A stretch of DNA of 40,036 nucleotides from a virus, in IMG/VR virus record IMGVR_UViG_3300044727_000119, positions 1 through 40,036 of that record. One strand, written 5' to 3'. The notes under the pieces are model-generated. The model saw only the letters and a list, made by a program, of their open reading frames with translations, did not search any database and was not told the DNA's origin. Made by a program: the position numbers and the translations under genes. Below, piece by piece: positions 7,533 through 16,840 of the stretch; position 1 is the first letter of the stretch; every line of letters starts with the position of its first letter.

Positions 7533-7849
7533 TGGCAACCGCCAAAACGAAAGGCAAAGGGGGCGCACGGGTCATCGACCTGGATAGCGCGCGTGCCGCT
7601 AGGGCCGAGAAGCGTGGCGACGTTGATTCGCCACGCATTCGGTTCAGCGAGGAGGATTTCGACCTTCCGTTGGAGTTGCCCGCGGACTTCGTCCTCTTGG
7701 TCGAAGAGGGGCGCTTTCGAGACGGCATCAAGTCGCTGTTCAGCGAGGCCGACGCGGAGCGTTTCTTCGCCCATCAGCCCTCCATGGATGACCTCGAGCA
7801 GCTCGCCGAGTCGCTCTTCGACACCTACGGAGTGGATGAGGGAAAGTAG
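7532..7849 (+). CDS. Tail assembly chaperone, short form (gpG-like)
   Basis: This 105-residue acidic protein is the unshifted product of the tail chaperone locus between the major tail and tape measure genes. Its N-terminus is basic (ATAKTKGKGG). The rest is helical and acidic. Chaperones of this type coat the tape measure and recruit tail protein. It ends GKVx-style at a TAG immediately after the slippery heptamer GGGAAAG (7840-7846), read as G GGA AAG TAG, so a fraction of ribosomes should slip back one base and continue. Confidence 0.85.
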   Translation: MATAKTKGKGGARVIDLDSARAARAEKRGDVDSPRIRFSEEDFDLPLELPADFVLLVEEGRFRDGIKSLFSEADAERFFAHQPSMDDLEQLAESLFDTYGVDEGK

Positions 7850-8223
7850 CCCGCCTCGGGTGGCTCCTACGGGAGAAGTGGGAGCCACTCGAGGCCGACT
7901 TCCAACGCTTTTATCGGCTTGATCTGCGAGTCGAGATAGAGCGGTGCGGGGTGCGGCGGCTCTGTGCCCTTGTTGAGGGCTTACCGCCGGACGCCGCGAT
8001 CGAACGCATCGACGGGCAGCAGTGGACCGTCAGCGACGAGCTTCTCGCGCTGGTGGCTGAGCGGGTTGACGCTTGGGGCCTACTGAATGCCCGAGTTGGC
8101 ACGGATAAGAAGTTCCACCGATACCTGCCCGACGAGCCGCTCCGAATCTCGCGGCCCGGCAAGCAGGAAACGGCGGATCGGGTGATCACGGACTCGCGTG
8201 AGATCGCCCGGTTCTTTGGCTAA
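7846..8223 (+). CDS. Tail assembly chaperone, -1 frameshift extension (gpT-like)
   Basis: The frame -1 to the short chaperone is open from the slip site to TAA at 8221 and adds 125 residues, giving a fusion of about 230. It begins VARLGWLLREKWEPLEADFQRFYRLDLR, which looks like the usual second chaperone domain in actinobacteriophages. There is no start codon and no ribosome site near its beginning. The TGA at 7837 in this frame lies just before the slip site, so the segment can be reached only by frameshifting. The join is 7532..7846 with 7846..8223. The slippery sequence GGGAAAG is the same as that of lambda G/GT. Confidence 0.85.
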   Translation, partial: VARLGWLLREKWEPLEADFQRFYRLDLRVEIERCGVRRLCALVEGLPPDAAIERIDGQQWTVSDELLALVAERVDAWGLLNARVGTDKKFHRYLPDEPLRISRPGKQETADRVITDSREIARFFG

Positions 8224-8251
8224 CACAGTGGAGAAGGGGGGGTGAGCGCAT

Positions 8252-11200
8252 ATGGCGGCAGTTGCGGGCACCAAAGTCGGGGCTGGGTTCGTGGAGATCC
8301 ACCCCGACTTCAGCCGGTTTCAGAAACGGGTTGGAGACCAACTAAACCAAGCGCTCGCCCCCGCATTGCAAAGGGCAGGGGGACGTGCGGGGAAGGACCT
8401 CGCTCGCGGCATCGATCGAGGGGGATTCGGTCAGATGCTGCGCCAGCGCTTCAGCCGGATCGGTGACGACGCCGGTAAGGAACTGGCCTCGAAGATCAGC
8501 AAAGGTGCCAAGCGGGCCGAGGGCGACATGTTCGGGCTGGCGGATGCGGTGCGCGAAGTCGAGCGCCGCACCCGAAAGACCTCGAGCGCGGCCAAAGGCC
8601 TGCAGGGCGACATGTTCGGAATCGGCAGGGCCGCGAAAGCGTCCGGTCGCGGGCTGGCTTTCTCCAGCAGCCACACTAGTAGTTGGACCCGGCGGGCCGA
8701 TGGAGCGACGGCCGCCAGCAACCGGCTGCGAGACCGGGTCAAGGGGTTGGGTTATGAGTTCGGGTCGCTGTCTCGCGGCATCCGCACCAGCTCAGGTGGA
8801 TTCTCTGGCTTCGACGGAGTGATGGCGCGAGTCAACCGTAGCTCCCAGTTCTTCCGCAATGTCCTGAGGACCATCAAATGGCCGGCGTTCATCGCGGGTC
8901 TCGGGCTTTCCTTGCAGGGGCTCTCAGCTCTTGCGGCCGGTGCGGTCGCCGCGGCGACCGCCCTTGGCTCGCTATCGGGGCTAATGGTTGCTCTCCCCGC
9001 TGCCGCCCTTGCCGGTGCCCAAGCTCTGGGCGCCTTCAAGCTCGCGACCGCCGGGGTGGCGGACACCGTCAAGGCCGCGTTTGCGGCTGAAGTAAAAGGC
9101 GGCACGCAGGCGAGCGACGTTCTTCGCCAGCAGCGAGACGCGACCGAACGGGTGGCGGATGCCAAGCGCAACCTCACCGATGTCCAAGGGCAGGCGAAGA
9201 AGGCACAGGACGATCTTCGGGAGGCACGGGAAAGCGCGACCCGCCAGTTGCAGGACATGCGCCTCACGGCAGAAGCGACGGGGACCAGCGAAAAACAGGC
9301 TGCTCTCTCTTTGAGGGAGGCTCGACGCGAGCTTGCGCGCACCCTCTCCGACCCCGCCGCGAATGGCCTTGACGTGCAGGGCGCGGAAATCGCGGTCGAA
9401 CAGGCGCGAAACGATCTAACGAGCACCCGCGTAGAAGCCAAGCGGACCCGCGAGGACTACAGGGACGCGCAGAAGTCGGGCGTCGATGGAATGCCCGAAG
9501 TGGTTGCGGCCAAGGAAGCCGAGGCCGACGCCAACAGAGCGGTGACGGACGCTCAGCGTGATCTACGGCGGGCAACCGGAGACGCCACGGCGGCGATGAA
9601 GGACCAGGGGTCTGCTGCCACCGCCCTACAGGAAAAAATGTCGCAGCTCCCGCCGGCCGGGCAGAAGTTCGTCCGGTTCCTGGTCTCGCTGAAACCGCGA
9701 CTGGATGCGCTGCGTGCGTCTGCCGCCAAGGGCTTTTTGCCAGGCGCTGAAAAGGGGCTGAAAGGAGTACTGCGTAACTTTGGAGTCTTCCGGGGTCTGA
9801 TCGACGGGACCTCTAAATCGCTAGGACGGCTCGCGGCGAAAGCGGGCCAGCGGCTCGGCGATGCGGTCTGGGGTAGGGACCTCTCAAGGCTCGGGAAGCT
9901 GAACACTCGGATCATCGACCGAATGGGCGATGCGGGGTTGAACCTCGCCGATGCTCTTCGTCACGTCCTCGTCTCCGCTCAACCATTCTTGGATTGGCTC
10001 AGCGAAAGCACCCTTCAGCTCGCCAAATGGATCGCGGGTGAGGCAGCAGCGGGACGTGAGACCGGTCGGCTTGGCCAGTTCTTCGACAGGACCCGCGAAA
10101 CGATGGAACGGCTCGGCCGCATCCTCAAGGGCGTTGGCGGGGGCCTGCTCAACGTCGGAGAGGCGGGCCGCTCGGTTGGCAACGAAATCCTCGGTTCTTT
10201 GGGAGACGCCGCTGAAGGGTGGAAGAAATGGACCGATAGCACCAAGGGGCAGAATCGTCTAAAGGCCTACTTCGAGGAAACCAAACCGGCGATCTTCGAG
10301 ATGGGGCGACTGATCCGCGATGTGGGGAAGTCGTTTTTCGAACTTGGACGGCAGCGAGGCGTCGCCCACTTGCTACGTCTCGTGCGAACCGGCCTGCTCC
10401 CCGTCCTCCGCGAACTCGTGGGCGCAACCACGGGGTGGGCCAGCGGCTTTCTCAAAGAATTCCAGCGACTGCGGAAACAGGGGACTGGGGGCTTCGACGC
10501 CTTCGTTCAGGTGCTGGCCGAACACGCTGCTGAAGCCGGAGTCAAAATCGCCAAGGCACTGGTCACTGCGTTCGTCCACGCCGACATCTGGGGAAAGCTC
10601 GCGATCGGCGGGTTCCTGTTCTCGAAATTCGGCGGTGTCTCAGCGTTCGACAAATTCGGGAAAAGTGCCGGGCGCCGATTTGCGACCGGGTTCCTTCTTG
10701 CCGTTCTCGGCACCGAACTGGCGAAGGAAATCAAAACGATCATTGAAGGCCACAAGCTCGGTGCGCCGAAGTCGGAGAAGTTCGCGATGGCGCTGAATGA
10801 GGACTTCGACGCGGACAACGCGGCCAAAATCATCGCCCCGAACCGCGTCAAGATCACGTCCGCGCTCGGCACGCTGATCTTCAACTCGGCTACCGAAAAG
10901 GTCATCAAGGCCCAGGGAAGGAAGCTCCAGCAGTTCGTCGGCGAGATCCCGGCTCAGATCCTGCCGGAGTTCGATCGCTTGCGAAGCCTCCCGCAGAAAC
11001 TGAAGAGCACCTTCCAGCCTCTCCCTCAGATCGCGGGCAAGGCGGGGGCCGACGTGAGTCGGGCTCTCCTGCCGAAGCTTGATTCCCTCTCGATGCGGGG
11101 CGGCAAAAAGGCAGAGACCTTCGCCGAACGGGTCAGCAACTCCTTCAAGGGAATGACCGACGTCGCCACTGAAGCGATGGAAGTGCTCGGCACGAACGTC

Positions 11201-14086
11201 AGTCAGATGCTCCGTATGCTTGGTGGGAAACCGCCGAAGATCAACCTCCAAAAGGCGCTGCAGTCCCTTCCCGAACTGCCTCCGATGCAGCAGCGGCAGG
11301 ATGGCGGCTTCATTGTCCCTGGCACTGGATCTGGCGACACCTTTAAGACCATGCTCCCCGTCGGGAGCTTTGTAGAAAACCGCAATGCGGTGCAGCGTCT
11401 CCCCTTCCAGGATGGTGGGGGGGTCTCGGTGGCCTTGGAGCCGGGCGAGAGGGTTCATTTCCCTGAGCGGGTGCGCCGGATCGGCGCAAAAGTCCTTCGA
11501 TCGCGTAACGAAGAGGCGCCGCGCTTCGGGTTCCAGAGGGGTGGATCGATTGGCCCCGAACCGAAGATCGCTGGTCCGATGGGCGGCCTGCGCTCTATCG
11601 GGCAGATGGCAATCAAGAAGGTCTACGAGGGCGCGAAAGACTTCCTCGACAAACAGGGCAGCGTCGGTGGGGGCATCGCGAACGCCGGGCCGCTCAAGGA
11701 GTTCAACCGCTCCTATCCCGAACATACGCTTTTCAACGCTGACGGCCGCGCGCGCTTCAGTGAATCGCTCGTAGCACGCATCGCTAGTTGGGCGGGTCTA
11801 CCGGGTCGCCTGTTCGGTCAGGTGGCGCACGGCGAGTCCAACTTCTATCCGGGCGTCTACGGAATCGATCCGGGCGGGACCGAAGGGCTTGGTCTCTGGC
11901 AGATCACTACGGGGTTCAACGACGCGCGCATCCGCAAATTCGGCGGGCGCAAGCAGATGTTCAACCCGCTGAAGAACGCGAAGGCCGCGAAGGAGATCTA
12001 CGACGAGCAGGGCATCGGTGCCTGGTACGGGCTCGACTTCGTGACGGGGATGCGGGAGGGCGGGCTGGTCCGTGGCGCGGCGAATCGTCTCAAGGAACGG
12101 TTTGGATCGTTGGCGAAGCTTGCCGGTGGCGGCATGGTCGACCCCGCCTGGGATCCAGGCGGGGAGGTCATCAACGGCTCGATCGCACAGCTCGTTGCCG
12201 AGTACGCGAAGCGCTACGACATCGATATCACTGCTGGCTACGACCCCGGCGGCGGCCACGCCTCGCCCGGGCACAACGCCACCGGTACCGCGACGGACGT
12301 TGTGCCCCGTGACGGCAACTGGGATGGAGCGTTTGCCAAGGGACTCGAAACGCTCGCGAAACTCGGGTTCGAGGTCGGCTATGACGGCAGCATCCCCGGC
12401 ACCGAAAACTGGCCGGACCACGGTCGCGGCAACCACGCCCACATCGAGTGGGTCGGCAACGGCACCGCGGGTGACGCTCGCCAGCGATTGCGCGAGTACT
12501 TGGGCGGGGTAGGTGGTGCTGCCGCAGGTGAAGGGCCAGCGGCAGCTCCCAAGGAAAAGATCCCCGCCTCCTACAAAGGCGCCAAAACCGGAGCCCTCGA
12601 CCTTGGCCCCAAGCCGACCACGGTCAAAGAGGTCGACAGGCAGATCGCTAGGTGGCAGAAGGAAGCTCCGGTCTACCGCAAGGCGAAAGCCGCTGCAGAA
12701 AAGAACGGGAAAGCCGGCACCGCGCAGGCGATCGGCCAGAACCTCACCAAGATCGAGGAACGTCTCGCGGCGCTTCGCTCCCTGCGGACCCAGCTGCGCC
12801 TCAAAGAGGTTCGCAAGAATCTGAACAAGCGCCTCTCCAAGGCCTTCGGTCGATTCGGCAACTACGAACAGACCATCGAAGGCTCACAGCTCGCCTACGA
12901 AAAGGCCTCCCAGGACGCCGAACAGATCGTCGGCCTCGAGCCACAGAGCCCTGAACTGCCGGCAAGCGCGACCGACGCACAGCGTGAAGCAGCCGAAAAG
13001 TCCTACGTGGAGCAGTTCACCAGCTACGTGAATTCCCAGGAGCGGCCCGCCTACCAGACCGTCCTCAGTCGAGCGGCCGACTGGCGAAACAACATCCTGC
13101 GCGCTGAGCGGTTCGGATTCGGCAAAGGCACGCCGTCCGTCACCGACTCTGAGAATCAATGGGAAGGCGAGGTCCGCGGCGTTCGGGCCCGCATCCAGAA
13201 GATCGGTCAGTTCTCAGATGCCGTGCAGGAGAGAGTCCAGAAGTTCAAACGCAAACACAAAGGCCAGGCTCTCCCGAAATGGCTGAAACAGCAGGTGGCC
13301 GAAGTAGAGGAGATGCGCAAGGAGCTGCCGGCGCTGAAGCTTCGCGACACCCGGCTTTCCGACTCCGTATTGAAAGCAAGGGAACTGTTCTTCCCTGGGG
13401 GGGAGAACCGGCTCGATGAGCTGCCCATGGGTAAACGGGTGCAGGTTCCCCTACCCGGTAGCGGCAGCCTCGAGGAAAAACTTCGCGAAGTTCAGGGCAT
13501 CCATTGGCCGGAGCAGCACGAACTGCTCTCTGCTGGTGAGATCGGCGGAACCCGGATCGCGGGTCGGTTCGGCGGCGTCCTCTGGGATCTCCAGGAAACG
13601 TTCGAAGGGCTGGGGCTGAAGATCTCCCAAGCCGCCAACGGCATCGGTTCCAGTGGTAGCGGCGAAGGGGAAGATTCCGAACTCGTCTCGATTCTGCGAG
13701 AGATCGCCGAGCGCGAACACAAAGGGCGGCTGATCTCCGAACGGCTGGCCAGCACCTTCGCGCACTTCGATGCCACCCATGGCGACATGCCGAAATTCCA
13801 CTCCGGTGGCGTTACGCCCGGTCCGGCCACCCGCGAGTTCCCCGCCCTGCTGAAGGGCCACGAGACGATCCGTACGGCAGAGCAGGAGGTTGGTCTGATC
13901 AGCGCGATTCAGGGAATCGCTGGCGGCGGCGGCAGCGGCGATCTGCTGGTGGAAGTCAACGTCTTGGGCAAGATCGACTCCGACTACGAGGATCCGGTCG
14001 AGGTTGTCCTGCGCGACCCGAAGACCAAGCGCATGGTCCAGCGGACGCGGGGCGGCAGAGTCACCGCGGCGGGGGCGAGGCGTTAG
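8252..14086 (+). CDS. Tape measure protein with two muralytic domains
   Basis: This 1944-residue protein sets tail length and passes into the cell at infection. Residues 206-270 are a hydrophobic Ala/Gly-rich stretch with likely membrane-spanning helices. Residues 285-470 and about 1430-1720 are long charged coiled-coil regions. A lytic transglycosylase (SLT-like) domain lies at about 1170-1260, with GESNF (catalytic Glu about 1195) followed by GLGLWQIT. An M15/VanY-like metallopeptidase domain lies at about 1310-1400: H1341-x-x-x-G-x-A-x-D1349 and NHAHIEW with H1395 and H1397 give a zinc-site pattern. Gly-rich GGFIVPGTGSGD-type segments occur near 1015 and again near the C-terminus. ATG at 8252 follows GGGGGGTGAG. 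Two wall-degrading domains suggest entry through a thick cell wall. Confidence 0.92.
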   Translation: MAAVAGTKVGAGFVEIHPDFSRFQKRVGDQLNQALAPALQRAGGRAGKDLARGIDRGGFGQMLRQRFSRIGDDAGKELASKISKGAKRAEGDMFGLADAVREVERRTRKTSSAAKGLQGDMFGIGRAAKASGRGLAFSSSHTSSWTRRADGATAASNRLRDRVKGLGYEFGSLSRGIRTSSGGFSGFDGVMARVNRSSQFFRNVLRTIKWPAFIAGLGLSLQGLSALAAGAVAAATALGSLSGLMVALPAAALAGAQALGAFKLATAGVADTVKAAFAAEVKGGTQASDVLRQQRDATERVADAKRNLTDVQGQAKKAQDDLREARESATRQLQDMRLTAEATGTSEKQAALSLREARRELARTLSDPAANGLDVQGAEIAVEQARNDLTSTRVEAKRTREDYRDAQKSGVDGMPEVVAAKEAEADANRAVTDAQRDLRRATGDATAAMKDQGSAATALQEKMSQLPPAGQKFVRFLVSLKPRLDALRASAAKGFLPGAEKGLKGVLRNFGVFRGLIDGTSKSLGRLAAKAGQRLGDAVWGRDLSRLGKLNTRIIDRMGDAGLNLADALRHVLVSAQPFLDWLSESTLQLAKWIAGEAAAGRETGRLGQFFDRTRETMERLGRILKGVGGGLLNVGEAGRSVGNEILGSLGDAAEGWKKWTDSTKGQNRLKAYFEETKPAIFEMGRLIRDVGKSFFELGRQRGVAHLLRLVRTGLLPVLRELVGATTGWASGFLKEFQRLRKQGTGGFDAFVQVLAEHAAEAGVKIAKALVTAFVHADIWGKLAIGGFLFSKFGGVSAFDKFGKSAGRRFATGFLLAVLGTELAKEIKTIIEGHKLGAPKSEKFAMALNEDFDADNAAKIIAPNRVKITSALGTLIFNSATEKVIKAQGRKLQQFVGEIPAQILPEFDRLRSLPQKLKSTFQPLPQIAGKAGADVSRALLPKLDSLSMRGGKKAETFAERVSNSFKGMTDVATEAMEVLGTNVSQMLRMLGGKPPKINLQKALQSLPELPPMQQRQDGGFIVPGTGSGDTFKTMLPVGSFVENRNAVQRLPFQDGGGVSVALEPGERVHFPERVRRIGAKVLRSRNEEAPRFGFQRGGSIGPEPKIAGPMGGLRSIGQMAIKKVYEGAKDFLDKQGSVGGGIANAGPLKEFNRSYPEHTLFNADGRARFSESLVARIASWAGLPGRLFGQVAHGESNFYPGVYGIDPGGTEGLGLWQITTGFNDARIRKFGGRKQMFNPLKNAKAAKEIYDEQGIGAWYGLDFVTGMREGGLVRGAANRLKERFGSLAKLAGGGMVDPAWDPGGEVINGSIAQLVAEYAKRYDIDITAGYDPGGGHASPGHNATGTATDVVPRDGNWDGAFAKGLETLAKLGFEVGYDGSIPGTENWPDHGRGNHAHIEWVGNGTAGDARQRLREYLGGVGGAAAGEGPAAAPKEKIPASYKGAKTGALDLGPKPTTVKEVDRQIARWQKEAPVYRKAKAAAEKNGKAGTAQAIGQNLTKIEERLAALRSLRTQLRLKEVRKNLNKRLSKAFGRFGNYEQTIEGSQLAYEKASQDAEQIVGLEPQSPELPASATDAQREAAEKSYVEQFTSYVNSQERPAYQTVLSRAADWRNNILRAERFGFGKGTPSVTDSENQWEGEVRGVRARIQKIGQFSDAVQERVQKFKRKHKGQALPKWLKQQVAEVEEMRKELPALKLRDTRLSDSVLKARELFFPGGENRLDELPMGKRVQVPLPGSGSLEEKLREVQGIHWPEQHELLSAGEIGGTRIAGRFGGVLWDLQETFEGLGLKISQAANGIGSSGSGEGEDSELVSILREIAEREHKGRLISERLASTFAHFDATHGDMPKFHSGGVTPGPATREFPALLKGHETIRTAEQEVGLISAIQGIAGGGGSGDLLVEVNVLGKIDSDYEDPVEVVLRDPKTKRMVQRTRGGRVTAAGARR

Positions 14087-16147
14087 ATGCTCGTTGCCGA
14101 TGACATCGTCGTGAACCCCGAAGAGGCTCCGATGGTCCCCGCACGGTCCCCGGTGAGCCTCAGCGAACTCGGCATCAGCGTGGTCGAGTTCCGGCCAGGC
14201 GAATCGAGCATCGAGGGCACGTCGATCAGGACCGCGACCGGTCAGCGGCTCGTCGACCGCAAGGGGAAGACGACGACCGTCGAGATGACCCTCGAAGTCG
14301 CCGAGGATGCCGATGTCGACCTCCCCGCCGCCGCCTACCGTCTCCAGCAGATGTTCGGTTCCATGCAGGAACGGGAGACCTGGATCATGCGGGTGCCCTA
14401 CGTGGGTGGGGACTTCGCCGGTCCGATCCTCTACAAGATTACGGGAGTTGTAGCCCTTGGTGACTTTGGAGGATGGGGGAGGGGTGAACAGCCGGATGTG
14501 AAGCTGGTGCTGGAACGGGACCCGGTCGGGTATTCGACTGAAGAGGACGAAAGCGAAGAATTCAAAACGTCGGCTGGGGCACGCCAACTGATCTATTCCC
14601 TGGGGGCCACTGGGAGTAGTGCCGAGGGTCTCAAGAGAATCCACATCGTCAACTCTTCGACGCGCAGCCTGCGAGGGGTGATTTGGGCCGAGGAGTGTCG
14701 GGACGCACCCGACGATCTCAGCGACCCGACGGCAGACCTTGCCTATCTCGCGAAGAACCTGACGCCGCAAGGCGGCGCGGAAGTCAAAACCATTTCGGGC
14801 GCTGAAGTCGTCCAGCACACGGCTCTCTCGGATCAGTGGCTCGCGATCCTCGATTCCACCATCGCGGGAGTCGGGGAGATGACGCATCGGGGTGCCCGAC
14901 AACTCTGGATGCGGGTTTACGATCCGGGCGAAGCACCAGGGGGCGTCGAGCTTCGTGTGCTATCCCGGGCTTTCGGGGCGAGCCGATGGGTTGACGATGG
15001 CCCGATCGTAGGAACCCCACTCGTTGACGACTTCGCCTTGCTCGATATGGGGACGTTGCGTCCACAGTACGCGCCCCTCGGCGAAGATCGTTGGCAATTC
15101 AGGGTCATTGCGCGGGCGGCTGGCGGCTCCGGCGCGATTCGGCTTAGGGATGTTTATCCGGCACCGACCGAGAGCTACGCCTACTACAAGGAGCCCCTCG
15201 CAGTGGAGGTGCCCACTGATCTTGCCGCTCGAGATGACTTCGAACAGAGTGCCGGCGCCCTGACGGGAAAGACCGCAGAAGTGGGAGGCGTCTGGAAGGG
15301 CGCCGGCGATCCCGATGACTTCCAGGTCGATGCAGCCAACGATCTCGTCGTCCGCACCTCGAAAAGCGACGATTCGCCCGGCCGCATTGCCACTCTCGGC
15401 GAAGTACTCACCGACACGATGGTCCAGGTTGAGGTCAAATGGGACGCCACCTCATCTCTAGGGCCAGAGGTTGGGCCGGTAGCCCGCTTCGAAAACGCCG
15501 ATAACTTTGCCCACGCTCTGATACAGGGAGAAGGCTCGGCAGGGGTTCCTAGACTGTATTTGGCGAGCTTCAAAGCCGGGTCATTAAAACTCTACGCATC
15601 CGCGGACCTGCCGGACCTAGCAGCGCCTGATCCCTCTTTTTACATTGAAACTAGAAAATGGGTGTCAGTGTGGCTAATGATTCTAGGATCTGGTGAGTAT
15701 GCCGTCTGGGTAGGTGCCGCCGGACCGGCGCCGACCTTACGACTGGCCGGTCGCCACGCCGATTTCGCGGAAGGGGTCCTCGCTGACGGAGAAGCCGGAA
15801 TTCGGGACGCCCACTTCGACTCAGTCGCGATTACTCGCTACTTCCGCAAGCCAGTCGCTTGGGCGCCTGAGGTTGAAAGCCTCTGCTATCCGAAAAGAGC
15901 CTTGGAGCTGCGCTCCGATGGTCCCTACCGACAGCACCCGGTGGACGATGAGGGTTGGGGGAAGATCATCGAAGAGGGCTTCAGGCCGGTGGACCGTCCT
16001 AGCGGCCTAGAGCTTCGTCCAACGCGGGGGATCATCATTCCTTCTCACGGGGACCTCGATCGCCTTCCTGACTCACCAACGCCGTCACTCGAAGCCAGGG
16101 TTTACCGCAGGGCGGGGCATCTGGTCAGTCGTGAGCCGGTCGTCTGA
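14087..16147 (+). CDS. Distal tail protein with lectin-like domain
   Basis: This 686-residue protein follows the tape measure directly, the normal place of a distal tail (Dit) protein. Residues 1-160 have the Dit-like pattern of a first strand pair, then VDLPAAAYRLQQMFGSMQERETWIMRVPY. Residues 160-380 look like beta sandwich. Residues about 385-590 resemble a LamG/concanavalin-type carbohydrate-binding domain (DDFEQSAGALTG, then VARFENADNFAHALI, FKAGSLKLYASADL, RHADFAEGVLADGEAGI). The domain could help the virion find a sugar receptor. Start ATG sits immediately after the tape measure stop. Domain calls are by sequence pattern only. Confidence 0.75.
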   Translation: MLVADDIVVNPEEAPMVPARSPVSLSELGISVVEFRPGESSIEGTSIRTATGQRLVDRKGKTTTVEMTLEVAEDADVDLPAAAYRLQQMFGSMQERETWIMRVPYVGGDFAGPILYKITGVVALGDFGGWGRGEQPDVKLVLERDPVGYSTEEDESEEFKTSAGARQLIYSLGATGSSAEGLKRIHIVNSSTRSLRGVIWAEECRDAPDDLSDPTADLAYLAKNLTPQGGAEVKTISGAEVVQHTALSDQWLAILDSTIAGVGEMTHRGARQLWMRVYDPGEAPGGVELRVLSRAFGASRWVDDGPIVGTPLVDDFALLDMGTLRPQYAPLGEDRWQFRVIARAAGGSGAIRLRDVYPAPTESYAYYKEPLAVEVPTDLAARDDFEQSAGALTGKTAEVGGVWKGAGDPDDFQVDAANDLVVRTSKSDDSPGRIATLGEVLTDTMVQVEVKWDATSSLGPEVGPVARFENADNFAHALIQGEGSAGVPRLYLASFKAGSLKLYASADLPDLAAPDPSFYIETRKWVSVWLMILGSGEYAVWVGAAGPAPTLRLAGRHADFAEGVLADGEAGIRDAHFDSVAITRYFRKPVAWAPEVESLCYPKRALELRSDGPYRQHPVDDEGWGKIIEEGFRPVDRPSGLELRPTRGIIIPSHGDLDRLPDSPTPSLEARVYRRAGHLVSREPVV

Positions 16148-16185
16148 GCTAGAAATCTCCTGGTGCCATGCCCCGGTAGCGCAAG

Positions 16186-16746
16186 TCAGGCGGCTTTTCT
16201 GCGGCCGGCGCGAAGTCCCGCGAGACCCAGCAGTCCTCCGCCCACCCCCAGCATGTAGACACCGATGCCGGGAGAGCCTTGGAAGGTTTCGCCGCCTCCG
16301 ATAAGCGCGGGCCCCGTGGTCTGGAGTTCCAAGCGTTCCCCGGTCCCGTAGTAGATCGCGGCACCGACGATCAGGGCGGCGATGATGATGAGCGTCTTTT
16401 CGACCCCGCTCTCAGCTCGCGAGCGATACGCCGCAGCCGCTCCAGCGATTGCCAGGGCGATAACTCCGCCGCCCACGATGAAGTCCGTCGCCATGATCGA
16501 GTTGTCGGCGATGTGAAGAGAGGTCGAGGTATCGGTGCGGGGCAAGAACACTGCGATAGCCGAAGCAACGGCGCCGACCGCCCCACCGAGGAACCTCGCC
16601 GTTAGGTCAGAGACTGCCGAGGCAGGGGCCGCGAGAGGCGCCCGCTGGTCGGTCCACTCGCTGCCGTTCCAGTAGCGCTGAGTCTGGGCCTGCTCGGGAT
16701 CTGGATACCAGCCCGCCGGGGCATCGACCTCGTGCCCTACCGCCAT
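16186..16746 (-). CDS. DUF2510 multi-pass membrane protein, opposite strand
   Basis: This 186-residue protein is encoded against the tail operon. Residues 8-40 are a DUF2510 motif (PAGWYPDPEQAQTQRYWNG then SEWTDQRAP), a short aromatic module common in actinobacterial membrane proteins. Four hydrophobic segments follow, near residues 52-70, 85-105, 112-130 and 155-178, and the last has the pattern SPGIGVYMLGVGGGLLGL. It ends with a short basic tail. Start ATG has GGGAGG on the - strand. A much longer open frame from 17037 overlaps the spike gene and lacks coding character upstream. It likely acts in the host envelope, perhaps in exclusion of other phages. The architecture is similar to the opposite-strand gene at 22365-22775. 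Confidence 0.75.
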   Translation of the reverse strand: MAVGHEVDAPAGWYPDPEQAQTQRYWNGSEWTDQRAPLAAPASAVSDLTARFLGGAVGAVASAIAVFLPRTDTSTSLHIADNSIMATDFIVGGGVIALAIAGAAAAYRSRAESGVEKTLIIIAALIVGAAIYYGTGERLELQTTGPALIGGGETFQGSPGIGVYMLGVGGGLLGLAGLRAGRRKAA

Positions 16747-16840
16747 CTCGGCACCTCCCAGTGCGTCGGGACTGAAGACGTGCAGCATCGTACCCAAAGA
16801 CCGCCTGCCCCGTTTTTCCCCAGCATGAAAGGAGGCCAGC

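Noticed and set aside
10640-11725. 361-codon - strand ORF opposite the tape measure
   Set aside because: Lies entirely inside a clear tape measure gene; low-complexity reverse reading without motifs.
13451-14902. 483-codon - strand ORF
   Set aside because: Spans the tape measure/distal tail junction in reverse and shows no domain; a GC-driven shadow.
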